NCBI GenBank assembly: GCA_040391535.1 | Contig: JBEBXQ010000007.1 | Span: forward strand, 1 to 64,000 | DNA from: JBEBXQ01 sp040391535 | GTDB lineage: Bacteria > Bacteroidota > Bacteroidia > Cytophagales > Spirosomataceae | Reading direction: 5' to 3' | DNA: 64,000 nucleotides | In this document: piece after piece, positions 26,335 through 36,191 of the stretch | Position numbering within the stretch: position 1 is the stretch's first letter | Layout: each line of letters opens with the position of its first letter | Translations under genes and position numbers: made by a program | Notes under the pieces: generated by a model | What the model was told of the DNA's origin: nothing | What the model saw: only the letters and a program-made list of their open reading frames with translations | Database searches by the model: none

Positions 26335-27834
26335 TTATTGATATCCGTCGTTTTGGGTAAGTTTAGGGTTGATCTGGATTTGCAGGGCCGGAATAGGCAG
26401 AAAATATTCGAAGTCGCTGTAAATATAGTCCAGTTCATTAAACCCGATCCCTCCACGGTCAATGGTAGGGTTCGCTTTTTCTTTGGCACCGTGGCTATTC
26501 ATAAACGATGCCAGCTCAGCGGGTGTTTTGGTTCTTTTCAGATCAAACCACCGGTGATTTTCGAAAGCCAGTTCAATGCGTCGTTCGTGGTCTACCACTG
26601 TTCTGAAGCTCTCCTTTGAAAGCCCTGAAAGTGGTTTCAGACCTGCCCTTTCCCTGATCTGATTTAAAAAAGCAACAGCCTCGGAAGTGGGACCTTCCTG
26701 CTCGTTAATGGCTTCGGCCAGCATGAGCAGTACGTCAGCATAACGGAGTACCGGCCAGTTTGAATTGGTCCTTCCGGCAATGGTATGCGGATAATTGTAC
26801 TTGTTTACATAAGGAACATTATACAAAGTACCCTCTTTGGTATAGCCTGGTTTAAATGAAATCGCTTTCCTTAAATCACCCTCTTCATAAGCATTCATCA
26901 GGTCATTGGTAGGGGTATTTCTTCCGCTGGGTACTGCCGTGGACCATCCCGTTACCACATCTCCGGAGAGCCTGGGTGCGAATATATAGCTGAAAGAACT
27001 CCATTCCCCCAGATCGTTATCGCCCTGGTACTGTACCTCAAAGAGCGATTCGGGACCGTTTTTCCGTGCCGGATCAAAATTATCCTCGTATTTTGCATTC
27101 AGGGAATAACCCAGAGGCAGGATCTGCCGGAGTGTGGTTACGGCATCATCATATTTTTTATTGGTGAGGTATACTTTTCCCAGTAATCCCAGGGCGGCAC
27201 CTTTGGTAACTCTTCCTGCCTGATTGGTATAAGACGCGGGCAGGGCTTGTACGGCATCTTTCAGATCATTTTCGATCTGAGCGTAGACCTCTGCCTGTGA
27301 TACTCTGGCCAGTTCAAATGATTGTTCGTACGAACCGAGCGTTCCTGTTGTCAGGATCACATCACCGAAATAACGTACCAGATTGAAATAATAGTAGGCC
27401 CGCAAAAATTTAAGCTGTCCTTCAAAGACCAGTTTGTCATTGGGTTCCACCGGACTTTCCACCAGTTTTTCCAGCGTATTGTTAACGTTGTACAATGCTG
27501 AATAATGATTATTGTACAGGTTGGAGATTTCGCCGTTTCCTGAATTTACCGTAGAAAATTCAATGGCCTCCCAACCGGCCGCACCGCCGCGGTCGAGTGG
27601 ATTGAAGTCAAAAGCAGTGTTATCAGATGCCATTTCTCCAAAGAGGTAAGCCGTATTGGTAATACCCTGCAGCTGACCGTACGCACCGTTGACCGCCTGT
27701 TCAATCTGCGTTTTATCTTTAAAAAAGCGTTCTTTCCCGATTTTGGTAGGGTCTGTGGTGGTAAGGAAGTCTTCACAGGAAGATAACACCGTACCGGCAC
27801 AAAGCATAGAGAGTATGAGTATTTTCGATTTCAT
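26335..27834 (-). CDS. RagB/SusD family nutrient-binding lipoprotein (locus B)
   Basis: 499-residue surface lipoprotein. The signal peptide ends at VLSSCEDFL, with Cys19 as the likely lipidated residue. The SusD-like N-terminal region covers about 22-215 and the RagB/SusD C-terminal domain about 270-499, with the motifs WPVLRYADVLLMLAEA and VDHERRIELAFENHRW. It follows susC by 12 bases, so translation is probably coupled. Its sequence is clearly different from the locus A SusD, so the two loci probably bind different ligands. Confidence 0.92.
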   Translation of the reverse strand: MKSKILILSMLCAGTVLSSCEDFLTTTDPTKIGKERFFKDKTQIEQAVNGAYGQLQGITNTAYLFGEMASDNTAFDFNPLDRGGAAGWEAIEFSTVNSGNGEISNLYNNHYSALYNVNNTLEKLVESPVEPNDKLVFEGQLKFLRAYYYFNLVRYFGDVILTTGTLGSYEQSFELARVSQAEVYAQIENDLKDAVQALPASYTNQAGRVTKGAALGLLGKVYLTNKKYDDAVTTLRQILPLGYSLNAKYEDNFDPARKNGPESLFEVQYQGDNDLGEWSSFSYIFAPRLSGDVVTGWSTAVPSGRNTPTNDLMNAYEEGDLRKAISFKPGYTKEGTLYNVPYVNKYNYPHTIAGRTNSNWPVLRYADVLLMLAEAINEQEGPTSEAVAFLNQIRERAGLKPLSGLSKESFRTVVDHERRIELAFENHRWFDLKRTKTPAELASFMNSHGAKEKANPTIDRGGIGFNELDYIYSDFEYFLPIPALQIQINPKLTQNDGYQ

Positions 27835-27846
27835 TTTTTGTCGGAT

Positions 27847-30800
27847 TTAGAAGTTAAGACGAAGGCCTGCTGCAAGTGTTCTGGGGATCGGGTAAGATTC
27901 GTCGTCATAGCCGAGTTCAGTAGTGCCGTTCTGCTGATTAGCTTCCGGGTTGTTTCCGGGATACTTTGTAAAAAGGAACAGGTTGGTGGCACTTACAAAT
28001 ACTCTGGCATTTTTCAGAACGGGATTACGGCTTTGCAGTGTGTAACCCAGGGTGATGTTTTTCAGCCATGTATGGCTGGCGTCATAAACATAGCGTTCAC
28101 TGCTTTCACGTGCCCATTTCCAGGAATCCGTCCCTCCCTGTGAGTGTTTATCTGACGGATTACTTCCCGGGTTTTCAGGAGATCTCCACCGGTCTTTGGC
28201 TTTGTCCAGTACATTGAAGACACCGTCCATATTCATGGTTGAAGACTCAATATTCCGGTAAATCTGATAATTCTCAGCACCCGTAAACTGGATGCTTATA
28301 TCGAAATTTTTGTAATCAGCCATTACCGTCCAAGCCCAGGTAAAGTCGGGGTTCGGATTACCGATTTCTACCATATCCTGTGTGTCGTAACTTACTACTC
28401 CGTTACCATCAGCATCCCAGAAGATCATACTTCCCGGAATGGCACCATCCTGCAGGGGAGCTGCTTCAATTTCGGCTTTGGTATTAAAAATGCCCAGTTT
28501 TCTGTAACCATAGATCATCCCGATAGGCCTGCCGATTTTCTGTACATTGTAGCCACCGTACATGCCTCCACTCCAGATGGGGGTAGCGTCATCACCTCTC
28601 AGTTGCAGTATTTTGCTGCGGTTAAAGGTGATGTTGGCATTGGTTTTAATGTTAACAGGCCCCAGTTTTAAACGGTAATCAGCGGCGAATTCGAGGCCTT
28701 TGTTCTGTACTTTACCCAGATTGGTCCAGACGGATGTAAAACCGGTTACAGAAGGAACCGGCACGTTGAACAGCATGTCACGGGTAATTTTCTTATACCA
28801 TTCTGCTGTCAGGATTAACTGGTTATTAAACAAGGCCAGGTCAAGGCCAATATCCAGCTGATTTGATTTTTCCCATTTCAGATCGGCATTGGCAAAAGAT
28901 TCTACGACTTTTCCGGGAGCAATTGAATTGTCAAGGATATAATTCTCTGTACGCATAAAAGCCAGGTGCCGGTAATTGCCGATATCGTTATTACCCGTTA
29001 CCCCCCAGCTTCCCCGGAGTTTGAGGTCTGTCAGCCATTCAAACTTAGGCATAAAGCTTTCTTCTGAAAGCCGCCAGCCCACGGAAAAGGCCGGGAAATT
29101 ACCGTATTTCGCATTCTGACCGAACCGGGAGCTTCCTTCTCGCCGCATAGAGGCCGAAAGCAGGTACTTATCCTTGTAGGCATAATTTAACCTGGCCAGG
29201 TAAGCGAGCATTGTCCAGTCATATTCATAAGAATCGGACGCGCGAATGATGGCTGCTCCCAGATAGGGTACGAGGTCGTCAGGAAAAGTATTCCCTGAAC
29301 CTGCCAGGCCTTTTACCGTTTCCTTCTGGGTGCTGATACCCGCAAGCAGATCCAGTTGATGATCTGCTCCCAGGTCTGCCTGATAGGTCAGTAACTGGTC
29401 CGTTGAAAAATTGATCAACTGATCCGTGTTCTCGTTGGCAGTAGCAATCCGTGGGGGTGCCCCGGATAATCCCGAACCCAGTGAAACACCAATAGTAGAA
29501 GGGACAAACTGCTTGTTATTTTCATATTTAAGACGGACATTAACCGAAGACCTGAATTTAAGGCCTTTCAGCAGGTTGAGTTCTATATAGCCATTCGACA
29601 GGATATCAGCGATATTTCTTGTCCGTGTGATTTCCTGAAGGGCAAAAACCGGATTGGGAAAGCCAAAGACGCCATCCAAACCACCGATATACGGTCTAAG
29701 ACTCCCGTCTTCGTTGTACATCGGTTCTCGCGGATCCATGATTAAGGCAGAACCAACAATGGAATTTCTTCCGTCAGTATTGGCCAGATTTGATTTGGAG
29801 TAAGTTCCGTTAATATTGGCCCCTACGGTTATGAATTTGTTGATTTCACCTTCCAGGTTGGTTCTGACAGAAAGCCGGTCATAATCGGTATGTACCAGTG
29901 CACCCGCTTCTTTATAATACCCGATGGATAATAATGATTTGATAGGGCCTTTCCCCGACGACAGTGAAAGATTAAGGTCGGTATAAGGAGCATTATTATG
30001 TAATATTTCTTCATACCAGTTGGTTGAATACCGGGTTTGTTCCGGATAGCGGAACCCTTCCGGAATTTCTTCCAGCGTAGGATAACGGGTATACCCGCTG
30101 TCAAAATAATAGCGGTCTGAAAATACTTCTTTTTTGAATTGGGCAAATTCCTCACCATTCAGCACTTTTACTTTTCTTGAATCCGGCAGATTCTGAACAC
30201 CGTAGTCCAGTGAAAAACTGAGGCCTACTTTTCCTTCTTTCCCTCCTTTGGTGGTGATCAGTACTACACCGTTTGAGCCTCTTGCTCCATAGATGGCTGT
30301 GGAGGCGGCATCTTTCAGAATAGAAATGCTTTCAATATCATTGGGATTAAGGTTTTGTCCGACAGACGTGCCCACAGCAAATCCGTCGATTACATATAAG
30401 GGGTCACTTCCGGCACCCAGAGAGCCAACACCCCGTATCCTGACCTCGAACTGTCCGCCGGGTGTTCCGTTTTTTTGTTTGGCAACCACACCGGCAGCCT
30501 GTCCCTGAAGAAGACGGGTTACATTGGAAGCCGGAACATCGCCGATATCCTCCACACTGATCACAGAAACAGCAGAAGTAATATCCCGTTTCCGTTGCGT
30601 TCCGTACCCTACGACGACCACTTCTTCCAGTGTTTTATTGTCAACGTCAAGACTTACCGATATTGTGGTTTGGGAGGCTACTTCAATTTCCTTACTTATA
30701 TAACCCACAAAGGAAAAAATAAGGGTGCTTTCGCCGTCAGGCAGTACCAGCTGATAATTTCCTTCAAAATCGGTAATAGTGCCCTGTTGCGATCCTTTTC

Positions 30801-31290
30801 TGATCACACTAACACCCGGTAATCCCTCTCCGTCGGCATCTGTTACTTTCCCGGAAATAGTCCTGTCCGCTTGATTCAGTTCGGTTTGGCTCCCCTGAAT
30901 CTGATTTTGCATTTGTGGTAAAACCCGTTTTCCGGAGCTGCTCAGAAGAATTTTCTTTCCTTTGAGCTGATATTGAATACCAAGCGGTCGCAGGGTTTCT
31001 GTCAGAATATCTTCCAGCACCGCATTGGACTTACTGACTTCCACACGGGTATTTACATCAAGTACGTTGGAACTGTAAAAGAAACGAAGGCCGGTAACTT
31101 CTTCAATTTCTGAAAACAGAAGCCTGAGTGGTTTGTTTCCCTGTTTAATCGTTACCGATTGTTTGAGATATTCCTGGGCAGAAGCGCTGATAGCGTACGA
31201 ACTACTCAGAAAAATCAGAGTGAGCAGGCATTGCGTTAATGTGAACTTCATCATTCTGATACCTGTACGGCGGTTAAAAAGTTTTAGCAT
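27847..31290 (-). CDS. SusC/RagA TonB-linked outer-membrane receptor with STN domain (locus B)
   Basis: 1147-residue TonB-dependent receptor. The signal peptide begins at MMKFTLTQCLLTLIF (Met13-14), so translation may start there instead of at 31290. STN domain about 45-118, CarboxypepD_reg-like domain about 143-215, SusC signature LEEVVVVGYG near 221-230, plug about 231-345 (GGQFEVRIRGVGS, LYVIDGFAV), then the barrel ending in LNF. The STN domain links it to the adjacent FecR and ECF sigma. susD lies 12 bases downstream and fecR 75 bases upstream. Confidence 0.93.
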   Translation of the reverse strand: MLKLFNRRTGIRMMKFTLTQCLLTLIFLSSSYAISASAQEYLKQSVTIKQGNKPLRLLFSEIEEVTGLRFFYSSNVLDVNTRVEVSKSNAVLEDILTETLRPLGIQYQLKGKKILLSSSGKRVLPQMQNQIQGSQTELNQADRTISGKVTDADGEGLPGVSVIRKGSQQGTITDFEGNYQLVLPDGESTLIFSFVGYISKEIEVASQTTISVSLDVDNKTLEEVVVVGYGTQRKRDITSAVSVISVEDIGDVPASNVTRLLQGQAAGVVAKQKNGTPGGQFEVRIRGVGSLGAGSDPLYVIDGFAVGTSVGQNLNPNDIESISILKDAASTAIYGARGSNGVVLITTKGGKEGKVGLSFSLDYGVQNLPDSRKVKVLNGEEFAQFKKEVFSDRYYFDSGYTRYPTLEEIPEGFRYPEQTRYSTNWYEEILHNNAPYTDLNLSLSSGKGPIKSLLSIGYYKEAGALVHTDYDRLSVRTNLEGEINKFITVGANINGTYSKSNLANTDGRNSIVGSALIMDPREPMYNEDGSLRPYIGGLDGVFGFPNPVFALQEITRTRNIADILSNGYIELNLLKGLKFRSSVNVRLKYENNKQFVPSTIGVSLGSGLSGAPPRIATANENTDQLINFSTDQLLTYQADLGADHQLDLLAGISTQKETVKGLAGSGNTFPDDLVPYLGAAIIRASDSYEYDWTMLAYLARLNYAYKDKYLLSASMRREGSSRFGQNAKYGNFPAFSVGWRLSEESFMPKFEWLTDLKLRGSWGVTGNNDIGNYRHLAFMRTENYILDNSIAPGKVVESFANADLKWEKSNQLDIGLDLALFNNQLILTAEWYKKITRDMLFNVPVPSVTGFTSVWTNLGKVQNKGLEFAADYRLKLGPVNIKTNANITFNRSKILQLRGDDATPIWSGGMYGGYNVQKIGRPIGMIYGYRKLGIFNTKAEIEAAPLQDGAIPGSMIFWDADGNGVVSYDTQDMVEIGNPNPDFTWAWTVMADYKNFDISIQFTGAENYQIYRNIESSTMNMDGVFNVLDKAKDRWRSPENPGSNPSDKHSQGGTDSWKWARESSERYVYDASHTWLKNITLGYTLQSRNPVLKNARVFVSATNLFLFTKYPGNNPEANQQNGTTELGYDDESYPIPRTLAAGLRLNF

Positions 31291-31365
31291 AAATGGGTTT
31301 TTTTAGCGTAGGTTAAAGGTTATAGGATACAGTATGGTTTCATTTTTTGCAGCGCGATTTAAGGA

Positions 31366-32490
31366 TTATCCATGGCAACCCTCGCCGCTGATGATAATTT
31401 GCCCGTCTACAATCTGATAACTGACAGAAGCGATCTTGCAAAGGATATCCAGTTGTTCATACAGGGTTTCGTCAGAAAAAACGGCTGTGATACGGCATGG
31501 TTTCAGGCTGTTTTTATTGTACTGGATTGTAATTCCGAACTGGTCTTCCAGACGCGCGAGTATCTCGGATAAAGGAACTTCCGAGTATTCCGTTTCCTGA
31601 TAGGCCGGTATTTTTTTGACGGGCTCGGGCCTGGCTACGAGTGTTTTGGAAAAGTGGTATTCTTTCTTTTCAAACAGGCCCTCCTGATTGGCTGTAAGGA
31701 TTAATCCTTTTACCTCCCTTTGAAAAGTGGAGTCGGCGAGCCGGGCAGTAGAATATACGGAGACCTTGCCCGACTGGACTTTGACGCTGTTTTGTTCTTC
31801 ATTTGCATAAGCTCTCACCGTAAAGCGGGTTCCCAGCACTCTCGTGACCATTTCGCCTGTTATGACCAGAAATGGAGTGTTTTGGTGAATAACCGAAAAA
31901 TTGGCTTCCCCTTCGAGGAACACCCTCCGTTCGGCCTCAAAGCGGGAAGGATATTTTAAAGAACTTCCCGGGCTTAGCAGCACATCGGTGCCGTCGGGAA
32001 GACGCAGTTGCATAGGAGAAACAGTGTTATTGTAGGTTTCGGCCAGATTGTTTGTTTTTCCGGGGATGGAAACTGATATGGAATCAGGAAAAAGAGCCTG
32101 ATTTCCAAAATAATAATGAATGAAAAATGCAGATAATAACATGGCTGCTATAACCGCTGATCTCTGGAATATTTTCTTCCGGGAAGTACGTATTTTATAA
32201 CGGCTTATGTTCAGGAAGGCAGGTTTCTCATCGTCAGCATAGAGTGTCTGATCAAGGAATTTTTCAACCTCTTTTCTGATTTCGGCAGAAGATATGGATT
32301 CCGGAGCATTGTATGAAGCCAGGATTACCTGCCGCGCCTTACTGATCTGTTCGCTCTTTTCAGGATAAATGCTTAAAACCTTATGCCATAAGGCGGCACT
32401 GTCGTCCTGCGGATTGCGGACCCACCGGACAAAATTTTCGTCCAGAATAAAATCCTCTATTGTATAGTTTATATAGTCATTAAGGGACAT
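31366..32490 (-). CDS. FecR-family anti-sigma factor (locus B)
   Basis: 374-residue membrane regulator. The cytoplasmic N-terminus carries RWVRNPQDD near 22-30. One membrane helix spans about 110-128. The FecR domain covers about 160-260 (FLEGEANFSV, TRVLGTRFTVRAY). The C-terminal DUF4974 domain (about 300-372) holds SEILARLEDQFGITIQYNK. It is 24 bases after the sigma gene and 75 before susC, so the four genes form one compact unit. It should gate the sigma factor in response to the SusC STN domain. Confidence 0.92.
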   Translation of the reverse strand: MSLNDYINYTIEDFILDENFVRWVRNPQDDSAALWHKVLSIYPEKSEQISKARQVILASYNAPESISSAEIRKEVEKFLDQTLYADDEKPAFLNISRYKIRTSRKKIFQRSAVIAAMLLSAFFIHYYFGNQALFPDSISVSIPGKTNNLAETYNNTVSPMQLRLPDGTDVLLSPGSSLKYPSRFEAERRVFLEGEANFSVIHQNTPFLVITGEMVTRVLGTRFTVRAYANEEQNSVKVQSGKVSVYSTARLADSTFQREVKGLILTANQEGLFEKKEYHFSKTLVARPEPVKKIPAYQETEYSEVPLSEILARLEDQFGITIQYNKNSLKPCRITAVFSDETLYEQLDILCKIASVSYQIVDGQIIISGEGCHG

Positions 32491-32514
32491 GGCTTGAATG
32501 TAATTAGCGTGTTG

Positions 32515-33111
32515 TCATGAATGGGATATGAAAGTTGTAATCAGAAGCCAAAGCGTAACCCAGTTGCTTTTGAGGTTTTTTATGGCTTTCTGGATCAGAT
32601 TATAGACCGACTGTTTTCCGAGTTGCATCACTTCTGAGATCTGATCGAATGATAAATCCTGGTAAAACCGCAGGTAAATAATTTCCTTCTGGCGTATGGG
32701 CAGGTTATTGACCAGATAATTGAGTTTGGTGATGTTATGGTAATCTTCCTCTTCTTTGATCAGCCTGAAATCAATTGCGAATTCAATGGCAGGTTCATTT
32801 TCTTCAGGCCATTGCATCTGCCTGAAAACTTTTTGCTTTTCCAGTTCCTGAATGAGACTTCTTTTAACGATGACCATCAGGTACGATTTTACATTTTCTA
32901 CTTTGCTGCTTTTATGCTGAATCCGGTGGAGATTAACAAAAACATCCTGAAGACAGTCTTTCACAAACTCTTTGTCATTATGAATCCGCATACCCCAGTG
33001 AAATAAATCGGCATAATACATTTCCATAATACGGGCAAGCGCATAGGTATCGCCATGACGGTAATCTTCCCAAAGCTGTTGTACTTCAATCATTGAAATG
33101 TTTTTACTCAT
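32515..33111 (-). CDS. ECF RNA polymerase sigma-70 factor (locus B)
   Basis: 198 residues, same family as the locus A sigma. Region 2 covers about 28-100 (DCLQDVFVNLHR) and region 4 about 130-185 (NLPIRQKEIIYLRFYQDLSF, then QISEVMQLGKQSVYN as the helix-turn-helix). It too ends in a hydrophobic tail, NWVTLWLLITTFISHS. The short imperfect palindrome ATGATT-CA-AATCAT lies upstream at 33134-33147 and could be a control site. The AT-rich gap 33112-33394 separates it from the plus-strand hydrolase and carries both promoters. Confidence 0.93.
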   Translation of the reverse strand: MSKNISMIEVQQLWEDYRHGDTYALARIMEMYYADLFHWGMRIHNDKEFVKDCLQDVFVNLHRIQHKSSKVENVKSYLMVIVKRSLIQELEKQKVFRQMQWPEENEPAIEFAIDFRLIKEEEDYHNITKLNYLVNNLPIRQKEIIYLRFYQDLSFDQISEVMQLGKQSVYNLIQKAIKNLKSNWVTLWLLITTFISHS

Positions 33112-33394
33112 TCTTGCCGGATTTGATACTATGATGATTCAAATCATAAAACCTAACCTTCATTTTGTGATATTTTTTATACACATAATTATTAAAATTT
33201 ATCATTAATTGTAATAAATGAAGTTCTGTTTTGATTTTAATATCCTGAAAAGTCATGATGATAGAATTATTTCAATATTATTATTTTTTTTAATATTCAC
33301 CATGAGGGAATTATTTCAGGAAGTGCACGATGATTTTTCTCCAGACGTTGCAGTTTCTTTGTAATTTGCCTGTTCAAACTAAATCTTTAAGATA

Positions 33395-34252
33395 ATGGAT
33401 CAGCGTATAATTAATCTGTTTGATGAGTACACGCATAAACCACTTTCGAGGGAAGATTTTCTTTCAAAGCTGGCCAGGCTGACCGGAAGCACCGCAGCCG
33501 CTCTGGCGGTATTGCCTATGCTTGAAGTGAATTATGCCCATGCGGCTACCATTGCCGAAAACGACGATGACCTGGTAACAGAAGAAATTACTTATCAGGG
33601 TGATGATACGGTCGTAAAAGGTTATCTGGCCCGCCCTGCAGGTGAAGGTAAACTGGGATCCGTTATTGTTATTCATGAAAACCGCGGACTGAACCCACAT
33701 ACCAGAGATGTAGCGCGAAGAGTGGCGAAAGAAGGCTATATAGCCCTTGCCGTAGATGCCTTGTCTCCGTTTGGAGGTACGCCTGCCGATGAAGATGAAG
33801 CCAGAAATCAAATCGGAAAACTGGATATGAAAAAGAACCTTAATAATTATCTGAAAGGGTTTGATTATCTGCGTTCACGGCCGGATAGCAACGGTAAAAC
33901 CGCATGTGTCGGTTTTTGCTGGGGTGGGGCTATGGCTAATCAGCTGGCAGTGAATTCTCCGGATCTGAAAGCGGCAGTAGCATTTTATGGCAGACAGGCC
34001 GACGCGGCGGATGTACCCGCCATCAAAGCCCGTTTAATGCTGCATTACGGTGAGATGGACGAAAGGGTGAATGCCGGTATTCCTGCGTATGAAGAAGCCT
34101 TGAAAGCTGCCGGAAAAGATTATGAATTGTTTATTTACAAAGGTGCCCAGCATGCATTTATGAATGACACCGCACCCACACGCTATAACCCTGAAGCGGC
34201 AAAGCTTGCCTGGGACCGGACCATTCAATTATTTAAAAATACCATTGCCTGA
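33395..34252 (+). CDS. Dienelactone hydrolase family protein
   Basis: 285-residue alpha/beta hydrolase. The N-terminal 50 residues contain an Ala/Leu-rich stretch ending NYAHA that may be an export signal. The hydrolase fold begins near 75. The catalytic triad is visible: nucleophile Cys175 in GFCWGG, Asp222 in GEMDERVN and His253 in GAQHAFMND; Cys in place of Ser is typical of dienelactone hydrolases. The family opens lactone rings or cleaves esters. It begins a run with the SMP-30/gluconolactonase gene 10 bases away, which suggests a lactone-handling pair. TAATTTGC at 33362-33369 is a possible promoter element. Confidence 0.9.
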   Translation: MDQRIINLFDEYTHKPLSREDFLSKLARLTGSTAAALAVLPMLEVNYAHAATIAENDDDLVTEEITYQGDDTVVKGYLARPAGEGKLGSVIVIHENRGLNPHTRDVARRVAKEGYIALAVDALSPFGGTPADEDEARNQIGKLDMKKNLNNYLKGFDYLRSRPDSNGKTACVGFCWGGAMANQLAVNSPDLKAAVAFYGRQADAADVPAIKARLMLHYGEMDERVNAGIPAYEEALKAAGKDYELFIYKGAQHAFMNDTAPTRYNPEAAKLAWDRTIQLFKNTIA

Positions 34253-34262
34253 ATATTCTGAA

Positions 34263-35171
34263 ATGAAAAAAAAACTTAGAAACTGCTACCTGTTATTGTT
34301 GTCTGTACTGCCTCTGATGGGGCATAGCCAGATCCGAGATTCGCTGGGAATTGTAGCAAAGGGCGCACAGGTAAAGATGCTGGATAACTCCTTTAAGTTT
34401 ACAGAAGGACCCGTAGCAGATAAAAACGGCGATGTCTATTTTACTGACCAGCCCAATAACAAAATTTATAAATGGACGGCCGCCACCGGTAATATATCGC
34501 TGTTTACGGACAAGGCGGGCCGCTCCAATGGCTTGTATTTTGACAAAAAGGGGAAACTCCATGCCTGTGCTGATGAAAATAACCAGCTCTGGTCATTTGA
34601 TGAAAAGGGAAATCCGACGGTACTGGTAAAGGATTTTGACGGTAAATTACTGAACGGCCCTAATGATTTGTGGATTGACGCACAGGGAGGTATTTACTTT
34701 ACAGATCCTCTTTTTGCACGTAATTACTGGCAGCGTGATCCGGCTATGCAGCAAGACGGTGAGTTCGTTTATTATCTGAGTTCTGACCAAAAACTGAAAA
34801 GGGTTAAGGCAAACGTAAAAAAGCCAAACGGAATTATCGGAACGCCTGACGGGAAAAAACTGTATGTGGCTGATATTGGCGGGGCTAAGATTTATTCGTA
34901 TGATATTTCAGAAAACGGAGACATCGGCAATCAGCAGCTGTTTACCGATATGGTAGCTGATGGAATGACGATTGATAATCAGGGGAATATTTATCTGGCC
35001 GGTAAGGGCATAACCGTATTCAACAAATCAGGAAAGCAGATCGCGCATATTCCGATTGATAAAGGCTGGACCGCCAATGTTTGCTTTGGAGGAAAAAAGC
35101 GTGATACCCTATTTATAACAGCAGGAGAGGCTGTTTTCAGTTTAAAAATGAATGTGAAAGGAGTTAAATGA
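34263..35171 (+). CDS. SMP-30/gluconolactonase family protein
   Basis: 302 residues from the ATG at 34263. An upstream in-frame ATG at 34164 lies deep inside the preceding gene and would hide the signal peptide (MKKKLRNCYLLLLSVLPLMG), so it is rejected. The six-bladed propeller shows the family landmarks FTEGPVADKNGDVYFTD near 40-56, GPNDLWIDAQGGIYFTDP (residues about 136-153) and PNGIIGTPDGKKLYVAD. Such enzymes hydrolyse sugar lactones, normally with a bound divalent metal. It is likely periplasmic. Its stop overlaps the next start (ATGA), indicating translational coupling. Confidence 0.88.
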   Translation: MKKKLRNCYLLLLSVLPLMGHSQIRDSLGIVAKGAQVKMLDNSFKFTEGPVADKNGDVYFTDQPNNKIYKWTAATGNISLFTDKAGRSNGLYFDKKGKLHACADENNQLWSFDEKGNPTVLVKDFDGKLLNGPNDLWIDAQGGIYFTDPLFARNYWQRDPAMQQDGEFVYYLSSDQKLKRVKANVKKPNGIIGTPDGKKLYVADIGGAKIYSYDISENGDIGNQQLFTDMVADGMTIDNQGNIYLAGKGITVFNKSGKQIAHIPIDKGWTANVCFGGKKRDTLFITAGEAVFSLKMNVKGVK

Positions 35172-36181
35172 TTATTGATTTAAGAAGTGATACGGTTACC
35201 CGTCCTACGCTGGGAATGATGAACGCGATGGTGTCGGCTGAAGTGGGAGACGATGTGTTCGGAGATGATCCGACGGTAAATGAGCTGCAGGAAAAAGCGG
35301 CAGGAATGTTTGGTATGGAAGCTGCTTTATTTTGCCCTTCCGGAACCATGACAAACCAGCTGGCATTAAGAGTGCATACCCAGCCCGGGAGTGATGTCGT
35401 CTGTGATAAGTTATCGCATATATATGTTTATGAAGCAGGCGGTATCATGCTCAATTCGTTTTCTTCCGTAAGGCTGCTGGAAGGCGACCGGGGGCGGTTG
35501 ACAGCACAACAGGTACGGGATATCATCGAACCCGAAGATGATATCCATACTACGTTTACCCGGGTTGTTTCCCTTGAAAATACGATGAACAAAGGTGGGG
35601 GCAGCTATTATAACTTCAGTGAAATAGAAGCTATCCGGAAGGTTTGTACTGAAAAAAAAGTAGCGCTTCACCTGGATGGTGCCAGGCTGTTTAATGCCCT
35701 GGCAGAAACCTCTGAAACACCTCAGCAATACGGACAGGTGTTCGATACGATCAGTATTTGTTTGTCGAAAGGGCTTGGCTGTCCGGTAGGTTCTTTACTT
35801 TTAGGTTCTGCAGCAACCATCAGTAAGGCAAAACGGTTCCGGAAAATTATGGGTGGCGGCTGGCGGCAGGCCGGTTTTCTGGCAGCTGCCGGAATCTATG
35901 CGCTGGATCATCATATTGAAAGGCTTAAGGAAGACCATTACCGGGCACGGGCAATTGCTGCGTTATTCGCAGATCACCCTGAAGTGGAGAATATCCTGCC
36001 TGTAGATACGAATATCGTGATTCTGAAGCTGGCCGCAGGTGTAAGTGAAAAAGTGTTTGTCGGAAAACTGGAATCAAAAGGAATACTGGCGATAGAGATG
36101 GGTAAAGGGCTGGTCAGGTTTGTCACACATCTCAATTTTACGGACGATCATCTGGAGGAAATGCGAAAACGGGCCTTCTGA
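35168..36181 (+). CDS. Low-specificity L-threonine aldolase
   Basis: 337-residue pyridoxal-phosphate enzyme that cleaves threonine or allo-threonine to glycine and acetaldehyde. The N-terminus DLRSDTVTRPT is diagnostic. The PLP Lys is Lys201 in SICLSKGLGCPVG, the cofactor-binding Asp is in LHLDGARLFNA near 170, and SHIYVYEAGG (about 83-92) forms the active site. Start and upstream stop overlap by 4 bases. It sits in a run with a lactonase-like gene and an EamA exporter; the last could export an amino acid, but that is only inferred. Confidence 0.93.
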   Translation: MIIDLRSDTVTRPTLGMMNAMVSAEVGDDVFGDDPTVNELQEKAAGMFGMEAALFCPSGTMTNQLALRVHTQPGSDVVCDKLSHIYVYEAGGIMLNSFSSVRLLEGDRGRLTAQQVRDIIEPEDDIHTTFTRVVSLENTMNKGGGSYYNFSEIEAIRKVCTEKKVALHLDGARLFNALAETSETPQQYGQVFDTISICLSKGLGCPVGSLLLGSAATISKAKRFRKIMGGGWRQAGFLAAAGIYALDHHIERLKEDHYRARAIAALFADHPEVENILPVDTNIVILKLAAGVSEKVFVGKLESKGILAIEMGKGLVRFVTHLNFTDDHLEEMRKRAF

Positions 36182-36191
36182 CTCATATCAG

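Noticed and set aside
34164..34262. Upstream ATG extension of the SMP-30 gene
   Set aside because: Would overlap the hydrolase gene by 89 bases and place 33 residues before a normal signal peptide.
36120..36191. TTG start of the EamA transporter inside the aldolase gene
   Set aside because: A GTG 10 bases after the aldolase stop gives a more usual N-terminus.
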